The notes under the pieces: generated by a model | The model's database searches: none | Told to the model about the DNA's origin: nothing | What the model saw: only the letters and a program-made list of their open reading frames with translations | Shown: in pieces, positions 25,009-30,560 of the stretch | Layout of the letters: each line of letters starts with the position of its first letter | Position numbering within the stretch: the stretch's first letter is position 1 | Position numbers and translations under genes: made by a program | From: a virus | Length of the DNA stretch: 44,646 nt | IMG/VR virus record: IMGVR_UViG_3300046373_000009 | Coordinates: 1 to 44,646 of that record | Direction: 5' to 3' (one strand)

Positions 25009-25036
25009 GCCGGAGCCCCCAACCCCCACCGGCTTA
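25006..25036 (+). other. Hairpin before terminator
   Basis: TAAGCCGG (25006-25013) and CCGGCTTA (25029-25036) form a perfect 8-bp stem directly after the stop of the possible membrane peptide and just before the terminator at 25045. It may act as a processing or 3'-protection hairpin. Confidence 0.5.
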
Positions 25037-25044
25037 AAGTGAAG

Positions 25045-25084
25045 CCCCGTAGAATGCCCCACAAGGGTGTTTTACGGGGTTTTT
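25045..25084 (+). terminator. Strong intrinsic terminator in the early region
   Basis: CCCCGTA (25045-25051) pairs with TACGGGG (25073-25079); the stem continues inward to about 15 bp with several G-U pairs around a short CACAA loop, and a run of five T follows. It would end or sharply reduce transcription from the early promoter after the 227-residue gene. Confidence 0.85.
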
Positions 25085-25373
25085 GCTGGGGGTGTATCAC
25101 GATACCCCATTAGACCACTGTAGCGTCGTTAAATCGGCCCTTACGGCGGTCTTTTGCTGCTAAGGAAACCGTACAGACGTAGACGCCTCGCGTTTACACA
25201 ACACGGAACCACTTGTGACACGTCGGAGAACGGATCAACCAAACGGGAACGTTTACCATGGTCTAAGTAATGGGCGCGCGGCTAAAGCCCTAATCGCCGC
25301 TTTTGAATGATCATCTTATACCGGGCCTCATACGTGCTTTCACGGGCATGTGTGGGGCCTTTCCTTTGCAGTA
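25085..25373 (+). other. Folded spacer after the early terminator
   Basis: I see no gene. Hairpins visible are GGGGTGTAT/ATACCCC (about 25086-25105), GCGGC/GCCGC followed by TTTT (about 25276-25304, a possible weak terminator) and ACGTGC/GCATGT (about 25331-25350) nested in GGCC/GGCC. No near-consensus promoter was found here, so the genes at 25.5-27.2 kb may depend on read-through or on an unseen promoter. Confidence 0.4.
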
Positions 25374-25433
25374 GACACATCGGCTCGACCGTACCCCTAA
25401 AGCCGGGGGATCGCGATACGGCTCCGGTGTGTC
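25374..25433 (+). other. Structured RNA element G
   Basis: GACACATCGG (25374-25383) pairs with CCGGTGTGTC (25424-25433) over 10 bp with one G-U. Inside, CCGTA/TACGG and CCCC/GGGG stack toward a small loop. It is flanked by GTA before and TTCTC after, as element B is, and is followed at 25442-25462 by another hairpin (CCA-TCGAA/TTCGA-TGG) just before the next gene. Confidence 0.55.
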
Positions 25434-25479
25434 TTCTCCAATCGAAATCATTCGAGTGGGTTAAAGAGGGTTACATCAT

Positions 25480-25686
25480 ATGTACGAAGTGTACGCTATC
25501 GTCCCTCCCCAAATGACCATGGCTAAGGTCGGGGAAGGCAACAGGCGCAAGATGGGGGAACTCATGAACTACAAACGCCACAATCCATCCACTCAGACTG
25601 AGAAGTCGTATCGATACGCCATGTATCGTGACGGCAAGCTGGTCTCGTCCACCTTCTCTGGTGGTGGCCTCAATTCGGGGAAGTAA
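25480..25686 (+). CDS. Small basic early protein (68 aa)
   Basis: ATG at 25480 follows an AGAGGG ribosome-binding site and two hairpins. The 68-residue product has a hydrophobic start (YEVYAIVPP), a basic middle with GNRRKMGELMNYKRHN and a C-terminal beta-hairpin-like part (YRYAMYRDGKLVSSTFSGGG). GC-rich third positions support coding. I do not recognise a family. It heads a run of four tiny, overlapping or adjacent genes. Confidence 0.65.
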   Translation: MYEVYAIVPPQMTMAKVGEGNRRKMGELMNYKRHNPSTQTEKSYRYAMYRDGKLVSSTFSGGGLNSGK

Positions 25687-25690
25687 GGGA

Positions 25691-25819
25691 ATGTCCAACT
25701 ATCAACAACGCCATGCGGGCGGCCTCAACAAGTACCAGTGGCGCTGGATCATCGTGGGCGGCCTTGTGGCCGTTTGGGGAGCCTTCACGCTGGTTCTGGT
25801 TATGGCTGGTCAGTCGTGA
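25691..25819 (+). CDS. Single-pass small membrane protein (42 aa)
   Basis: ATG at 25691 lies five bases after the previous stop, behind an AAGGGA site. The 42-residue product has a polar, basic N-terminus (about 1-18) and one strong membrane helix (about 19-39, IIVGGLVAVWGAFTLVLVMAG), which predicts an inner-membrane protein with its N-terminus inside. Small early membrane proteins often act in superinfection exclusion or host inhibition; that is inference. Its stop overlaps the next start (GTGA). Confidence 0.65.
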   Translation: MSNYQQRHAGGLNKYQWRWIIVGGLVAVWGAFTLVLVMAGQS

Positions 25820-25983
25820 CAAAGTGTCAATCAGTCCTGGGTCACAAGTTTCAACCTCGCTACGACGAGGAAAATGTTTATTCATACCACGGAACCGGTG
25901 TCGGACACACTTCGACTACCAAAAGACCGTACATCCGTGATGTGTGTGTCAGGTGTGGCCACACAGTGGAGAGGGTTAAATGA
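25816..25983 (+). CDS. Small zinc-binding-like protein (55 aa)
   Basis: GTG at 25816 overlaps the previous stop (GTGA). The 55-residue product has one Cys and His near the N-terminus (C4, H10) and a CVRCGH motif near the C-terminus, a pattern fitting a zinc ribbon or small treble clef. The middle is aromatic and His/Tyr-rich. The stop overlaps the next ATG (ATGA). The overlap at both ends, the Cys pattern and the coding bias support it. Confidence 0.6.
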   Translation: MTKCQSVLGHKFQPRYDEENVYSYHGTGVGHTSTTKRPYIRDVCVRCGHTVERVK

Positions 25984-26141
25984 GCGGCTTCACAATCGGA
26001 TACGTCACCCCCTCCGGCGCGGTGCGTATCCAGACCCGCCTAACCCCGGCTGGTGTATCCAACCTGATTGGTCAACTCCGCTCTAAGTCTTGCTCGGGGA
26101 TCAGGGTCGATGGTTCGCTACGCTCCCAAGTCACTACGTGA
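25980..26141 (+). CDS. Small early protein (53 aa)
   Basis: ATG at 25980 overlaps the previous stop in ATGA. The 53-residue product begins with a beta-hairpin-like region (GFTIGYVTPSGAVRIQTRL) and then a helix (AGVSNLIGQLRSK). No family is recognised. It is the last of the four coupled tiny genes before another folded spacer. Confidence 0.55.
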   Translation: MSGFTIGYVTPSGAVRIQTRLTPAGVSNLIGQLRSKSCSGIRVDGSLRSQVTT

Positions 26142-26228
26142 CGGGATAGAGGCAACCGGAGTCGCGCTCCGGCCTAAACGTCAGGGACAGGCGTGACAGA
26201 CGGGGAGAGACCCGTACATTGTTTCAGT
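26142..26228 (+). other. Hairpin-rich spacer
   Basis: Two clean hairpins occur: AGG-CCGGAG/CTCCGG-CCT (about 26150-26175) and ACGGG/CCCGT (about 26198-26214). They continue directly into element B. No coding frame is supported. Confidence 0.45.
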
Positions 26229-26330
26229 AGACAACAAGGCTAACGGGATCATTGGCCTAGATCATAGAAGGTGTTGATAGTTAGAACGGTACCCACCCCG
26301 TAAACTTGAGAACACCGTTCCTTGTTGTCT
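26229..26330 (+). other. Structured RNA element B
   Basis: A perfect 11-bp outer stem pairs AGACAACAAGG (26229-26239) with CCTTGTTGTCT (26320-26330). AACGG/CCGTT can extend it inward, and the interior holds a long hairpin GGTGTT-AGTT-ACGG/CCCGT-AACT-AACACC (about 26270-26317). A 6-bp hairpin CAAGCA/TGCTTG (26334-26349) separates it from element C. Confidence 0.6.
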
Positions 26331-26366
26331 TCTCAAGCAATGATGCTTGGCTCTATCATTAGCGAT

Positions 26367-26464
26367 AGGCAACAAGGCGACAGGCCCTTAAATCTTACGG
26401 TAAGGGCGGGCGAATAGTCCTCTGGTCAGGTCCGTAACCTAACTACCGGCGTTCTTTGTTGTCT
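26367..26464 (+). other. Structured RNA element C
   Basis: AGGCAACAAGG (26367-26377) pairs with CTTTGTTGTCT (26454-26464) over 11 bp with two G-U pairs; these are exactly the positions that are A-U and G-C in element B. Inside is a CCCTTA/TAAGGG hairpin. B and C are therefore similar-sized tandem units, and C ends 72 bp before the next gene. Confidence 0.55.
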
Positions 26465-26535
26465 TTCCCTCGTGGGAGGGCGTCACGCGTCGCGGTTGAC
26501 GCAACTGTTTTGTTCTAGCTGAAGGAACTGAAGCT

Positions 26536-26676
26536 ATGAAGTGGACTCTTAACATTGCTGGCCAGAAGGTCACCGTCGACAACCCGACTTCGGTCAAGGA
26601 ACACGGCAAGTTCTTGAACTTCATGCGGAAGAACAGCCGCACGTTCAACGACATCTTCGATAAGGCGGGGATGTAG
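26536..26676 (+). CDS. Small early protein (46 aa)
   Basis: ATG at 26536 behind GAAGGAAC opens a GC3-biased 46-residue frame. The product starts with a beta-hairpin (KWTLNIAGQKVTVDN) followed by a basic amphipathic helix (KFLNFMRKNSRTFNDIF). It may be a compact nucleic-acid- or protein-binding module. No family is recognised. It precedes the 75-residue acidic protein by five bases. Confidence 0.6.
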   Translation: MKWTLNIAGQKVTVDNPTSVKEHGKFLNFMRKNSRTFNDIFDKAGM

Positions 26677-26681
26677 GGGTC

Positions 26682-26909
26682 ATGGGCATCAAGCTCTATT
26701 TCGTCCTATACGAGGGATACGACGACGAAGGTAAACAGGGGAAGTTCGATACAGAATCGGAGGCCCTTCAGTTCATCGATGATCATGTTTCCGACGTTGG
26801 TACTGAAGTTGACGACTTCACCCTGTACGTCGCGGAAGACGTGTCCGAGATCAAGCTGGAACGCAAGGTCACGGTCAAGGAAGTCGTCAAAGTAGTTAAG
26901 GCTCGCTAA
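26682..26909 (+). CDS. Small acidic protein (75 aa)
   Basis: ATG at 26682 follows GTAGGGG. The 75-residue protein is acidic with alternating strands and one helix (IKLYFVLYEGYDD, SEALQFIDDHV, DDFTLYVAEDV) and a basic end (KEVVKVVKAR), suggestive of a small alpha/beta or DNA-mimic-like fold. Function unknown; an anti-host or anti-defence role is possible but unproven. Confidence 0.65.
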   Translation: MGIKLYFVLYEGYDDEGKQGKFDTESEALQFIDDHVSDVGTEVDDFTLYVAEDVSEIKLERKVTVKEVVKVVKAR

Positions 26910-26923
26910 GGGCCGACTGGGTT

Positions 26924-26984
26924 CCCAACGTTCACTACGACCCTATTAATTCGCTGAACGAACGGCAACCGGGTGAACGTTGGG
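26924..26984 (+). other. Structured RNA element H
   Basis: A perfect 12-bp inverted repeat, CCCAACGTTCAC (26924-26935) and GTGAACGTTGGG (26973-26984), can be lengthened by GTT/AAC on the outside with one bulged C. Inside lies TTCG/CGAA. It ends 21 bp before the next start codon, the same kind of placement as elements D and G. Confidence 0.6.
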
Positions 26985-27005
26985 CAACACTCAAGGGGAA
27001 TTTCC

Positions 27006-27188
27006 ATGTCTCAAAATAACGCCGTAGAGCCCCTAGAACACCTCGCGGCTCTGTTCGTACCGGCAACCTTCTTTAGGCACGCTGACGGCCCGGAAATGCG
27101 CCTTGGCGGGGACGTCTACAGGCGTACTCAGCTAGATGACGGCCCACGGTACCTTCCTGTTGCATCTGGAGTGCCTCAACGTGGCTGA
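27006..27188 (+). CDS. Small protein (60 aa)
   Basis: ATG at 27006 has AAGGGGA upstream and follows element H. The 60-residue product is mixed charged, with a hydrophobic helix (LEHLAALFVPATFF) and a DGPEMRLGGDVYRR segment. Its 3' end overlaps the next gene by eight bases. I do not recognise a family. Confidence 0.6.
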   Translation: MSQNNAVEPLEHLAALFVPATFFRHADGPEMRLGGDVYRRTQLDDGPRYLPVASGVPQRG

Positions 27189-27618
27189 AGTTGGTGATCT
27201 GTACAAACCAAGCCCTCGCGCATTCACGTTAGACCAGATCATTCAACGTGGAGGAGACGCGGGTCACGATACAGTTCTAGTCGCGACCCAAGTCAATGAC
27301 ATTGATGGTGCTGTCCTGTGTGTACGGTCTACAGGACGGGAGTTCTCACTGTGGACAAACCATTTCTGGCACTTAGTTGGAGATGCTACTTTTGTCCCGT
27401 ACGTTGAACAACCCTCCGAGCGGTTCGTGATCTGGAACGAGACCGCCAGGAACCTATTCGTCACGGGTAACAATCCAGACAGCTATTCGTATGAAGAGGC
27501 CGTGGCCAAGTGTCGTGATGTACTCACTCGGCGCAATCATGTTGTCCTCCACATCATCCCCCTCCGCTCCGTGACCCAAGTCAGCGCTGCTGGCGTAGAG
27601 GACTGGCGAGCCGCCTAA
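27181..27618 (+). CDS. Paralogue family 1, member a (145 aa)
   Basis: GTG at 27181 was chosen because the start then aligns with that of the paralogue at 28091 (both AEVG/AEIG). The 145-residue protein shows the family layout: an N-terminal beta-rich domain (about 1-75), the PSERFVIWN strand (about 80), a helix, and the signature HIIPLRSV followed by an AGVEDWRAA tail. Related genes are at 27648, 28091 and 29173. The function is unknown. The family lies directly upstream of the amide-ligase cluster and may be functionally tied to it. Confidence 0.65.
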   Translation: MAEVGDLYKPSPRAFTLDQIIQRGGDAGHDTVLVATQVNDIDGAVLCVRSTGREFSLWTNHFWHLVGDATFVPYVEQPSERFVIWNETARNLFVTGNNPDSYSYEEAVAKCRDVLTRRNHVVLHIIPLRSVTQVSAAGVEDWRAA

Positions 27619-27647
27619 AGCCGCCTCGCTGAGAAAAGGAAGAAACT

Positions 27648-28085
27648 TTGCATCATCCAATTGGAACTAAACTACGAACCACGCGTCCAGCGGCGCCTCC
27701 CCTAGACGGGGTCGGTCTTGTTGTCATCGTTGTTGCTAATCTTCCCGGAGGCTGGAATACGCTCTCGTACGAAGATGGGCGACTAGTCGAGACTATGGGT
27801 CATCGAGTAGGGTGGCAATGTGATATCAACGCACCATTCAACCTGTGGGAGATCGTCGAAGAGGCCCCCGTGATCCCCGAGACGTACACCTTGGCCTACA
27901 TCCGCCCCGACGGCAGTGCTAAAATCGTGTCTGGGGAATATGACACCCTAGACCATGCCCGTGCTATAGCCAACCAAGAGGTTGGTGCTGGAAACTTCTG
28001 GTCCGAAGTCCATATCGTGCCGCTCCGGTCGATCGGTAAGGTCACGCCCGGCGGCGGGTTCGAAGACTATAGAGTTGGAGCGTAA
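27648..28085 (+). CDS. Paralogue family 1, member b (145 aa)
   Basis: TTG at 27648 is preceded by AGGAAGAA. The 145-residue protein begins with HPIGTKLR, like the IGTNLR start of the 29173 paralogue, has a beta-rich first half with WNTLSYEDGR, then PETYTLAYIRPDG, a helix, and ends HIVPLRSIGKV...GGFEDYRVGA. The gene end sits in a 23-bp direct repeat (28074-28096) that recurs at 28628-28650. Confidence 0.7.
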   Translation: MHHPIGTKLRTTRPAAPPLDGVGLVVIVVANLPGGWNTLSYEDGRLVETMGHRVGWQCDINAPFNLWEIVEEAPVIPETYTLAYIRPDGSAKIVSGEYDTLDHARAIANQEVGAGNFWSEVHIVPLRSIGKVTPGGGFEDYRVGA

Positions 28086-28096
28086 GCGACATGGCT
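28074..28096 (+). repeat. 23-bp direct repeat, copy 1
   Basis: These 23 bases cover the last codons of one paralogue, the 5-base spacer and the first two codons of the next gene. They are identical to 28628-28650. The repeat probably marks a duplication or a recombination between paralogues. Confidence 0.9.
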
Positions 28097-28546
28097 GAAA
28101 TAGGTGAACGGTACGAAATAGGTCCACGGTTCCGTGACTTACAAGTAGAACGTGAGTACGGTGTGACTGTAGGTGATATTGTCACTATTGCCGCAAGACA
28201 TGAGACAGTCCAAACGTGGTACATGAACCGTGCTGATGGTACTCGGGTCCCCGGTCATTGGACTGTGGACAATGACGCTGGATGGTTCATCAAGGTCGAA
28301 GATGTCCCGGCCGAGCGGTTCATTGTGCTGTTCGAAGATGCTCGTCACACCCTCAAGGCCTACATGGGTGGGGAAGACGGCGCACAAAACCGTGGTTTCC
28401 GGATATTCAACGGTCTTGATGACCTTGACCACGTGATTGGCACATCTGCTGCAAATGCTGGTGGTGTGCAGTACCACGTGATTCCACTACGGGCCGTGGC
28501 TGGTATTTTGAACGGTGTTCTGGAGCGCTACGACGAAACTGCTTGA
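28091..28546 (+). CDS. Paralogue family 1, member c (151 aa)
   Basis: ATG at 28091 opens a 151-residue member: AEIGERYEI start, a beta-rich N-terminal domain with an acidic DNDAGWF segment, the PAERFIVLFEDARHTL strand-helix matching PSERFVIWNETARNLF of member a, and a HVIPLRAVAGI signature with a divergent tail (LERYDETA). The stop TGA (28544-28546) is part of the -35 box of the promoter that follows. Confidence 0.7.
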   Translation: MAEIGERYEIGPRFRDLQVEREYGVTVGDIVTIAARHETVQTWYMNRADGTRVPGHWTVDNDAGWFIKVEDVPAERFIVLFEDARHTLKAYMGGEDGAQNRGFRIFNGLDDLDHVIGTSAANAGGVQYHVIPLRAVAGILNGVLERYDETA

Positions 28547-28571
28547 CAAAACCGTAATTCCGTGTTATAAT
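28543..28571 (+). promoter_or_regulatory. sigma70 promoter, perfect consensus (middle region)
   Basis: TTGACA (28543-28548), 17 bases, TATAAT (28566-28571). The TGA inside the -35 box is the stop codon of the upstream paralogue. It would drive the rest of family 1 and 2 and the amide-ligase cluster. Confidence 0.9.
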
Positions 28572-28586
28572 ATCCTCATTGAGGAT
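28572..28586. promoter_or_regulatory. Candidate operator at 28543 promoter
   Basis: ATCCTC-ATT-GAGGAT is a perfect 6-bp dyad centred on the predicted transcription start. It corresponds to the dyad at the early promoter (22694-22707), so both promoters may respond to the same regulator. Confidence 0.5.
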
Positions 28587-28606
28587 GACCAAAAGGGAAT
28601 ACATAG

Positions 28607-28639
28607 ATGGATAAACAAACTCCGGACGTTGGAGCGTAA
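28607..28639 (+). pseudogene. Ten-codon remnant of a family 1 gene
   Basis: ATG at 28607, with GGGA nine bases upstream, opens a 10-residue frame ending VGA-stop, identical in its last codons to the end of the gene at 27648-28085 because it lies in the 23-bp repeat. The simplest reading is a deletion that fused the start of one paralogue to the end of another. It may still serve as a leader for the next gene. Confidence 0.5.
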
Positions 28640-28650
28640 GCGACATGGCT
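28628..28650 (+). repeat. 23-bp direct repeat, copy 2
   Basis: Identical to 28074-28096. Here it joins the ten-codon remnant to the start of the 175-residue family 2 gene. Confidence 0.9.
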
Positions 28651-29172
28651 CTAACTCTCTATAGTCACGGTAACTGCTGTGGTGCCGGGATCATCGATGG
28701 CTTCTGGGACCAAGCTGCATACAAGGACAGTCTCATCCGTCGGGGCTACAGTGAAGGTGAGGCTGAACGATCGTCGAAGTCTTACCCCACGCGGGAGGCC
28801 CTACTAGACCAACTCCGGGGCCGCTTGGAGACCGTCGAGGCCAAGTCCAAGGGTCAGATCATGATCGTCCTCAACGAGGCTCAGGGGCCAATCTGGAAGG
28901 ACGACCTGGAGAAGTTCGGGTTCAACCTGATCTGGTCTGATGTCTCCAACCCCAACCACCCCAGCAAGCCCGATAGTCGGTTGTACACCTTCATGCGTGT
29001 GCAGGAGTATTATCGTGGGTCCGATCGGGAAGACGAAGGTCTTGGCCCGAAGGGTGAAGTGGTTCCGTGGCCCGTCAAGCCCCCACCCCCGCCGAAGCCC
29101 CCACCCCCGCCGAAGCCCGCTGTCCCGGCCATCGCCAAGGCTGTTGGTCAGACGTACGGGAGGGCAATCTAG
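28645..29172 (+). CDS. Paralogue family 2, member a, with Pro-rich tail (175 aa)
   Basis: ATG at 28645. The 175-residue protein has a Cys pair at the start (GNCCGAGIIDGF), a charged helical middle, and a core (IMIVLNEAQGPIWKDDLEKFGF...NPNHPS...LYTFM) matching the ILNEFQKDFWEPELFKRNFEL...NPNSD core of the 29551 gene. It then carries an extra Pro/Lys-rich linker with two PPPPPK runs and a basic tail. The function is unknown; the linker suggests a modular or substrate-like protein. Confidence 0.7.
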   Translation: MALTLYSHGNCCGAGIIDGFWDQAAYKDSLIRRGYSEGEAERSSKSYPTREALLDQLRGRLETVEAKSKGQIMIVLNEAQGPIWKDDLEKFGFNLIWSDVSNPNHPSKPDSRLYTFMRVQEYYRGSDREDEGLGPKGEVVPWPVKPPPPPKPPPPPKPAVPAIAKAVGQTYGRAI

Positions 29173-29550
29173 ATGGCGTTTCCAATTGGCACCAATCTTC
29201 GATTAGTCGTTGATTATGGTGGTTGTTCTGTCGGCGATGAATTCGTTTCTGTAGGTGATGCTGGTCCTCGGATCACCGTTGCTCGTAGAGTGGGCGACAA
29301 CAGACAGATTTCTGCTTATGATGATCGGTTTGAGGTCTTTGAACCTGTCGCGGACAAGTACGTCGTCATCGTCAAGCAACCGGATGGTGTCATCAGGACG
29401 TTGGCTAACCGTACTCACGTCAGCAACGATCTAGCTTCGGCCGAGGCTATGGCTCGCAGAGAGTCGGCCCTTGGTAATAACGAGTACTACGTCGTTCCCG
29501 TCCGTGCCGTGGCCAAGTTCGTTGGTGGCGTCAAAGTGGAGGATTTCTAG
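29173..29550 (+). CDS. Paralogue family 1, member d (125 aa)
   Basis: ATG at 29173 directly follows the previous stop. The 125-residue protein opens FPIGTNLRLVVDY, has a VGDEFV strand region, then ADKYVVIVKQPDG, a helix, and YYVVPVRAVAKFVGGVKVEDF. It is the shortest family member and ends right at the ED motif of the shared C-terminal tail. Function unknown. Confidence 0.7.
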   Translation: MAFPIGTNLRLVVDYGGCSVGDEFVSVGDAGPRITVARRVGDNRQISAYDDRFEVFEPVADKYVVIVKQPDGVIRTLANRTHVSNDLASAEAMARRESALGNNEYYVVPVRAVAKFVGGVKVEDF

Positions 29551-29904
29551 TTGCAATTCCAAGATTTCATGGATTGTTGTGGGTTCGAGATCGCTTACGA
29601 CTTCCGCTGTGACGAATGCGACGAATACGGTGAATATGACGACAATTACAGCGATAAAGAAACCATCCTAGAGAAACTCGACAAGGGCCTCTCTCGTCAG
29701 ATGGGTGTCGTCCATGGAGATCTATTCCCTCAGAAGCGCGCAGGCTCGTTCGCCATTCTCAACGAATTCCAGAAAGACTTCTGGGAGCCCGAACTGTTCA
29801 AACGAAATTTTGAGCTGGTTAAGGGCGGCATCAACAACCCCAACAGTGACGCCCAGTTGTTCATTTATCTGGTTGTCCATAAGAAATGGCAGGAAGACGA
29901 ATGA
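29551..29904 (+). CDS. Paralogue family 2, member b (117 aa)
   Basis: TTG at 29551 follows the previous stop without a gap. The 117-residue protein has a CCG start and an acidic CDECDEYGEYDD segment, then the family 2 core (SFAILNEFQKDFWEPELFKRNF...NNPNSD...LFIYLVV). It lacks the proline-rich tail of its partner. The stop overlaps the start of the class I amidotransferase gene (ATGA). Confidence 0.7.
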   Translation: MQFQDFMDCCGFEIAYDFRCDECDEYGEYDDNYSDKETILEKLDKGLSRQMGVVHGDLFPQKRAGSFAILNEFQKDFWEPELFKRNFELVKGGINNPNSDAQLFIYLVVHKKWQEDE

Positions 29905-30560
29905 CGACTGTTTACATCACCCGTGGGGCGTTCCTCGGGGACGTCGAGGACATGTTCCGAGCACGTGGGTTTACCATCACCCACAATCAAGACGAGGCTG
30001 ATGTCCTCTGTCTGACCGGTGGAGCCGACATCGACCCACACCTGTACGCCGAGGCTCCTCTCAGTGGCACGTGGTTCAACCGCAACCGGGACGACCAAGA
30101 GGTGGCGTGCTACAAGCGGGCCGTTGAGTTGGGTCAGTTCATCTTTGCAATTTGCAGGGGTGCGCAGCTTTCGTGTGCCCTGAATGGTGGTCGTCTCTGG
30201 CAGCATATCGAGGGTCACGAGTATATTCACCCAATCCGTGAGATTGCTACTGGTCGTGTTCTACAGACTACTTCAATCCATCATCAGATGATGCGTCCAA
30301 CTCCGGATGCCGAGATCATTGCTGTGTGTAATGAGGCGACCCTCAAGATTGCACAGTTTGATCAATGGCACGCGGGGCAAGACGCACCGGAAGACGAGGT
30401 GGAGGTGTGCTACTTCCCTAAGTCACGGGCTCTGTGTATCCAAGGTCACCCTGAGGTGGCGGACAAAGAGTTTGTTGACTGGTGCTTTGAGTTGATGGAG
30501 AACCGGATCGCTGCTTGTCAAGTAAATAATGAAATGGAGAAGCCGCATTGTGTGGGCTGA
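29901..30560 (+). CDS. Class I glutamine amidotransferase-like hydrolase
   Basis: ATG at 29901 (ATGA overlap) gives a 219-residue protein with the class I triad: nucleophile C85 in the elbow FAICRGAQL, and H183/E185 in QGHPE. The LTGGADIDP segment near 38-46 resembles gamma-glutamyl hydrolase/PuuD-type enzymes. It would hydrolyse a glutamyl amide, either making ammonia or removing a gamma-glutamyl group. Next to amidoligases and an ATP-grasp enzyme it most likely acts on the same product or precursor. Confidence 0.85.
   Translation: MTTVYITRGAFLGDVEDMFRARGFTITHNQDEADVLCLTGGADIDPHLYAEAPLSGTWFNRNRDDQEVACYKRAVELGQFIFAICRGAQLSCALNGGRLWQHIEGHEYIHPIREIATGRVLQTTSIHHQMMRPTPDAEIIAVCNEATLKIAQFDQWHAGQDAPEDEVEVCYFPKSRALCIQGHPEVADKEFVDWCFELMENRIAACQVNNEMEKPHCVG

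Noticed and set aside
22793-26984. CRISPR array or iteron origin in the early non-coding region
   Set aside because: The repeats are inverted, paired and unevenly spaced, without regular spacers or short tandem iterons.
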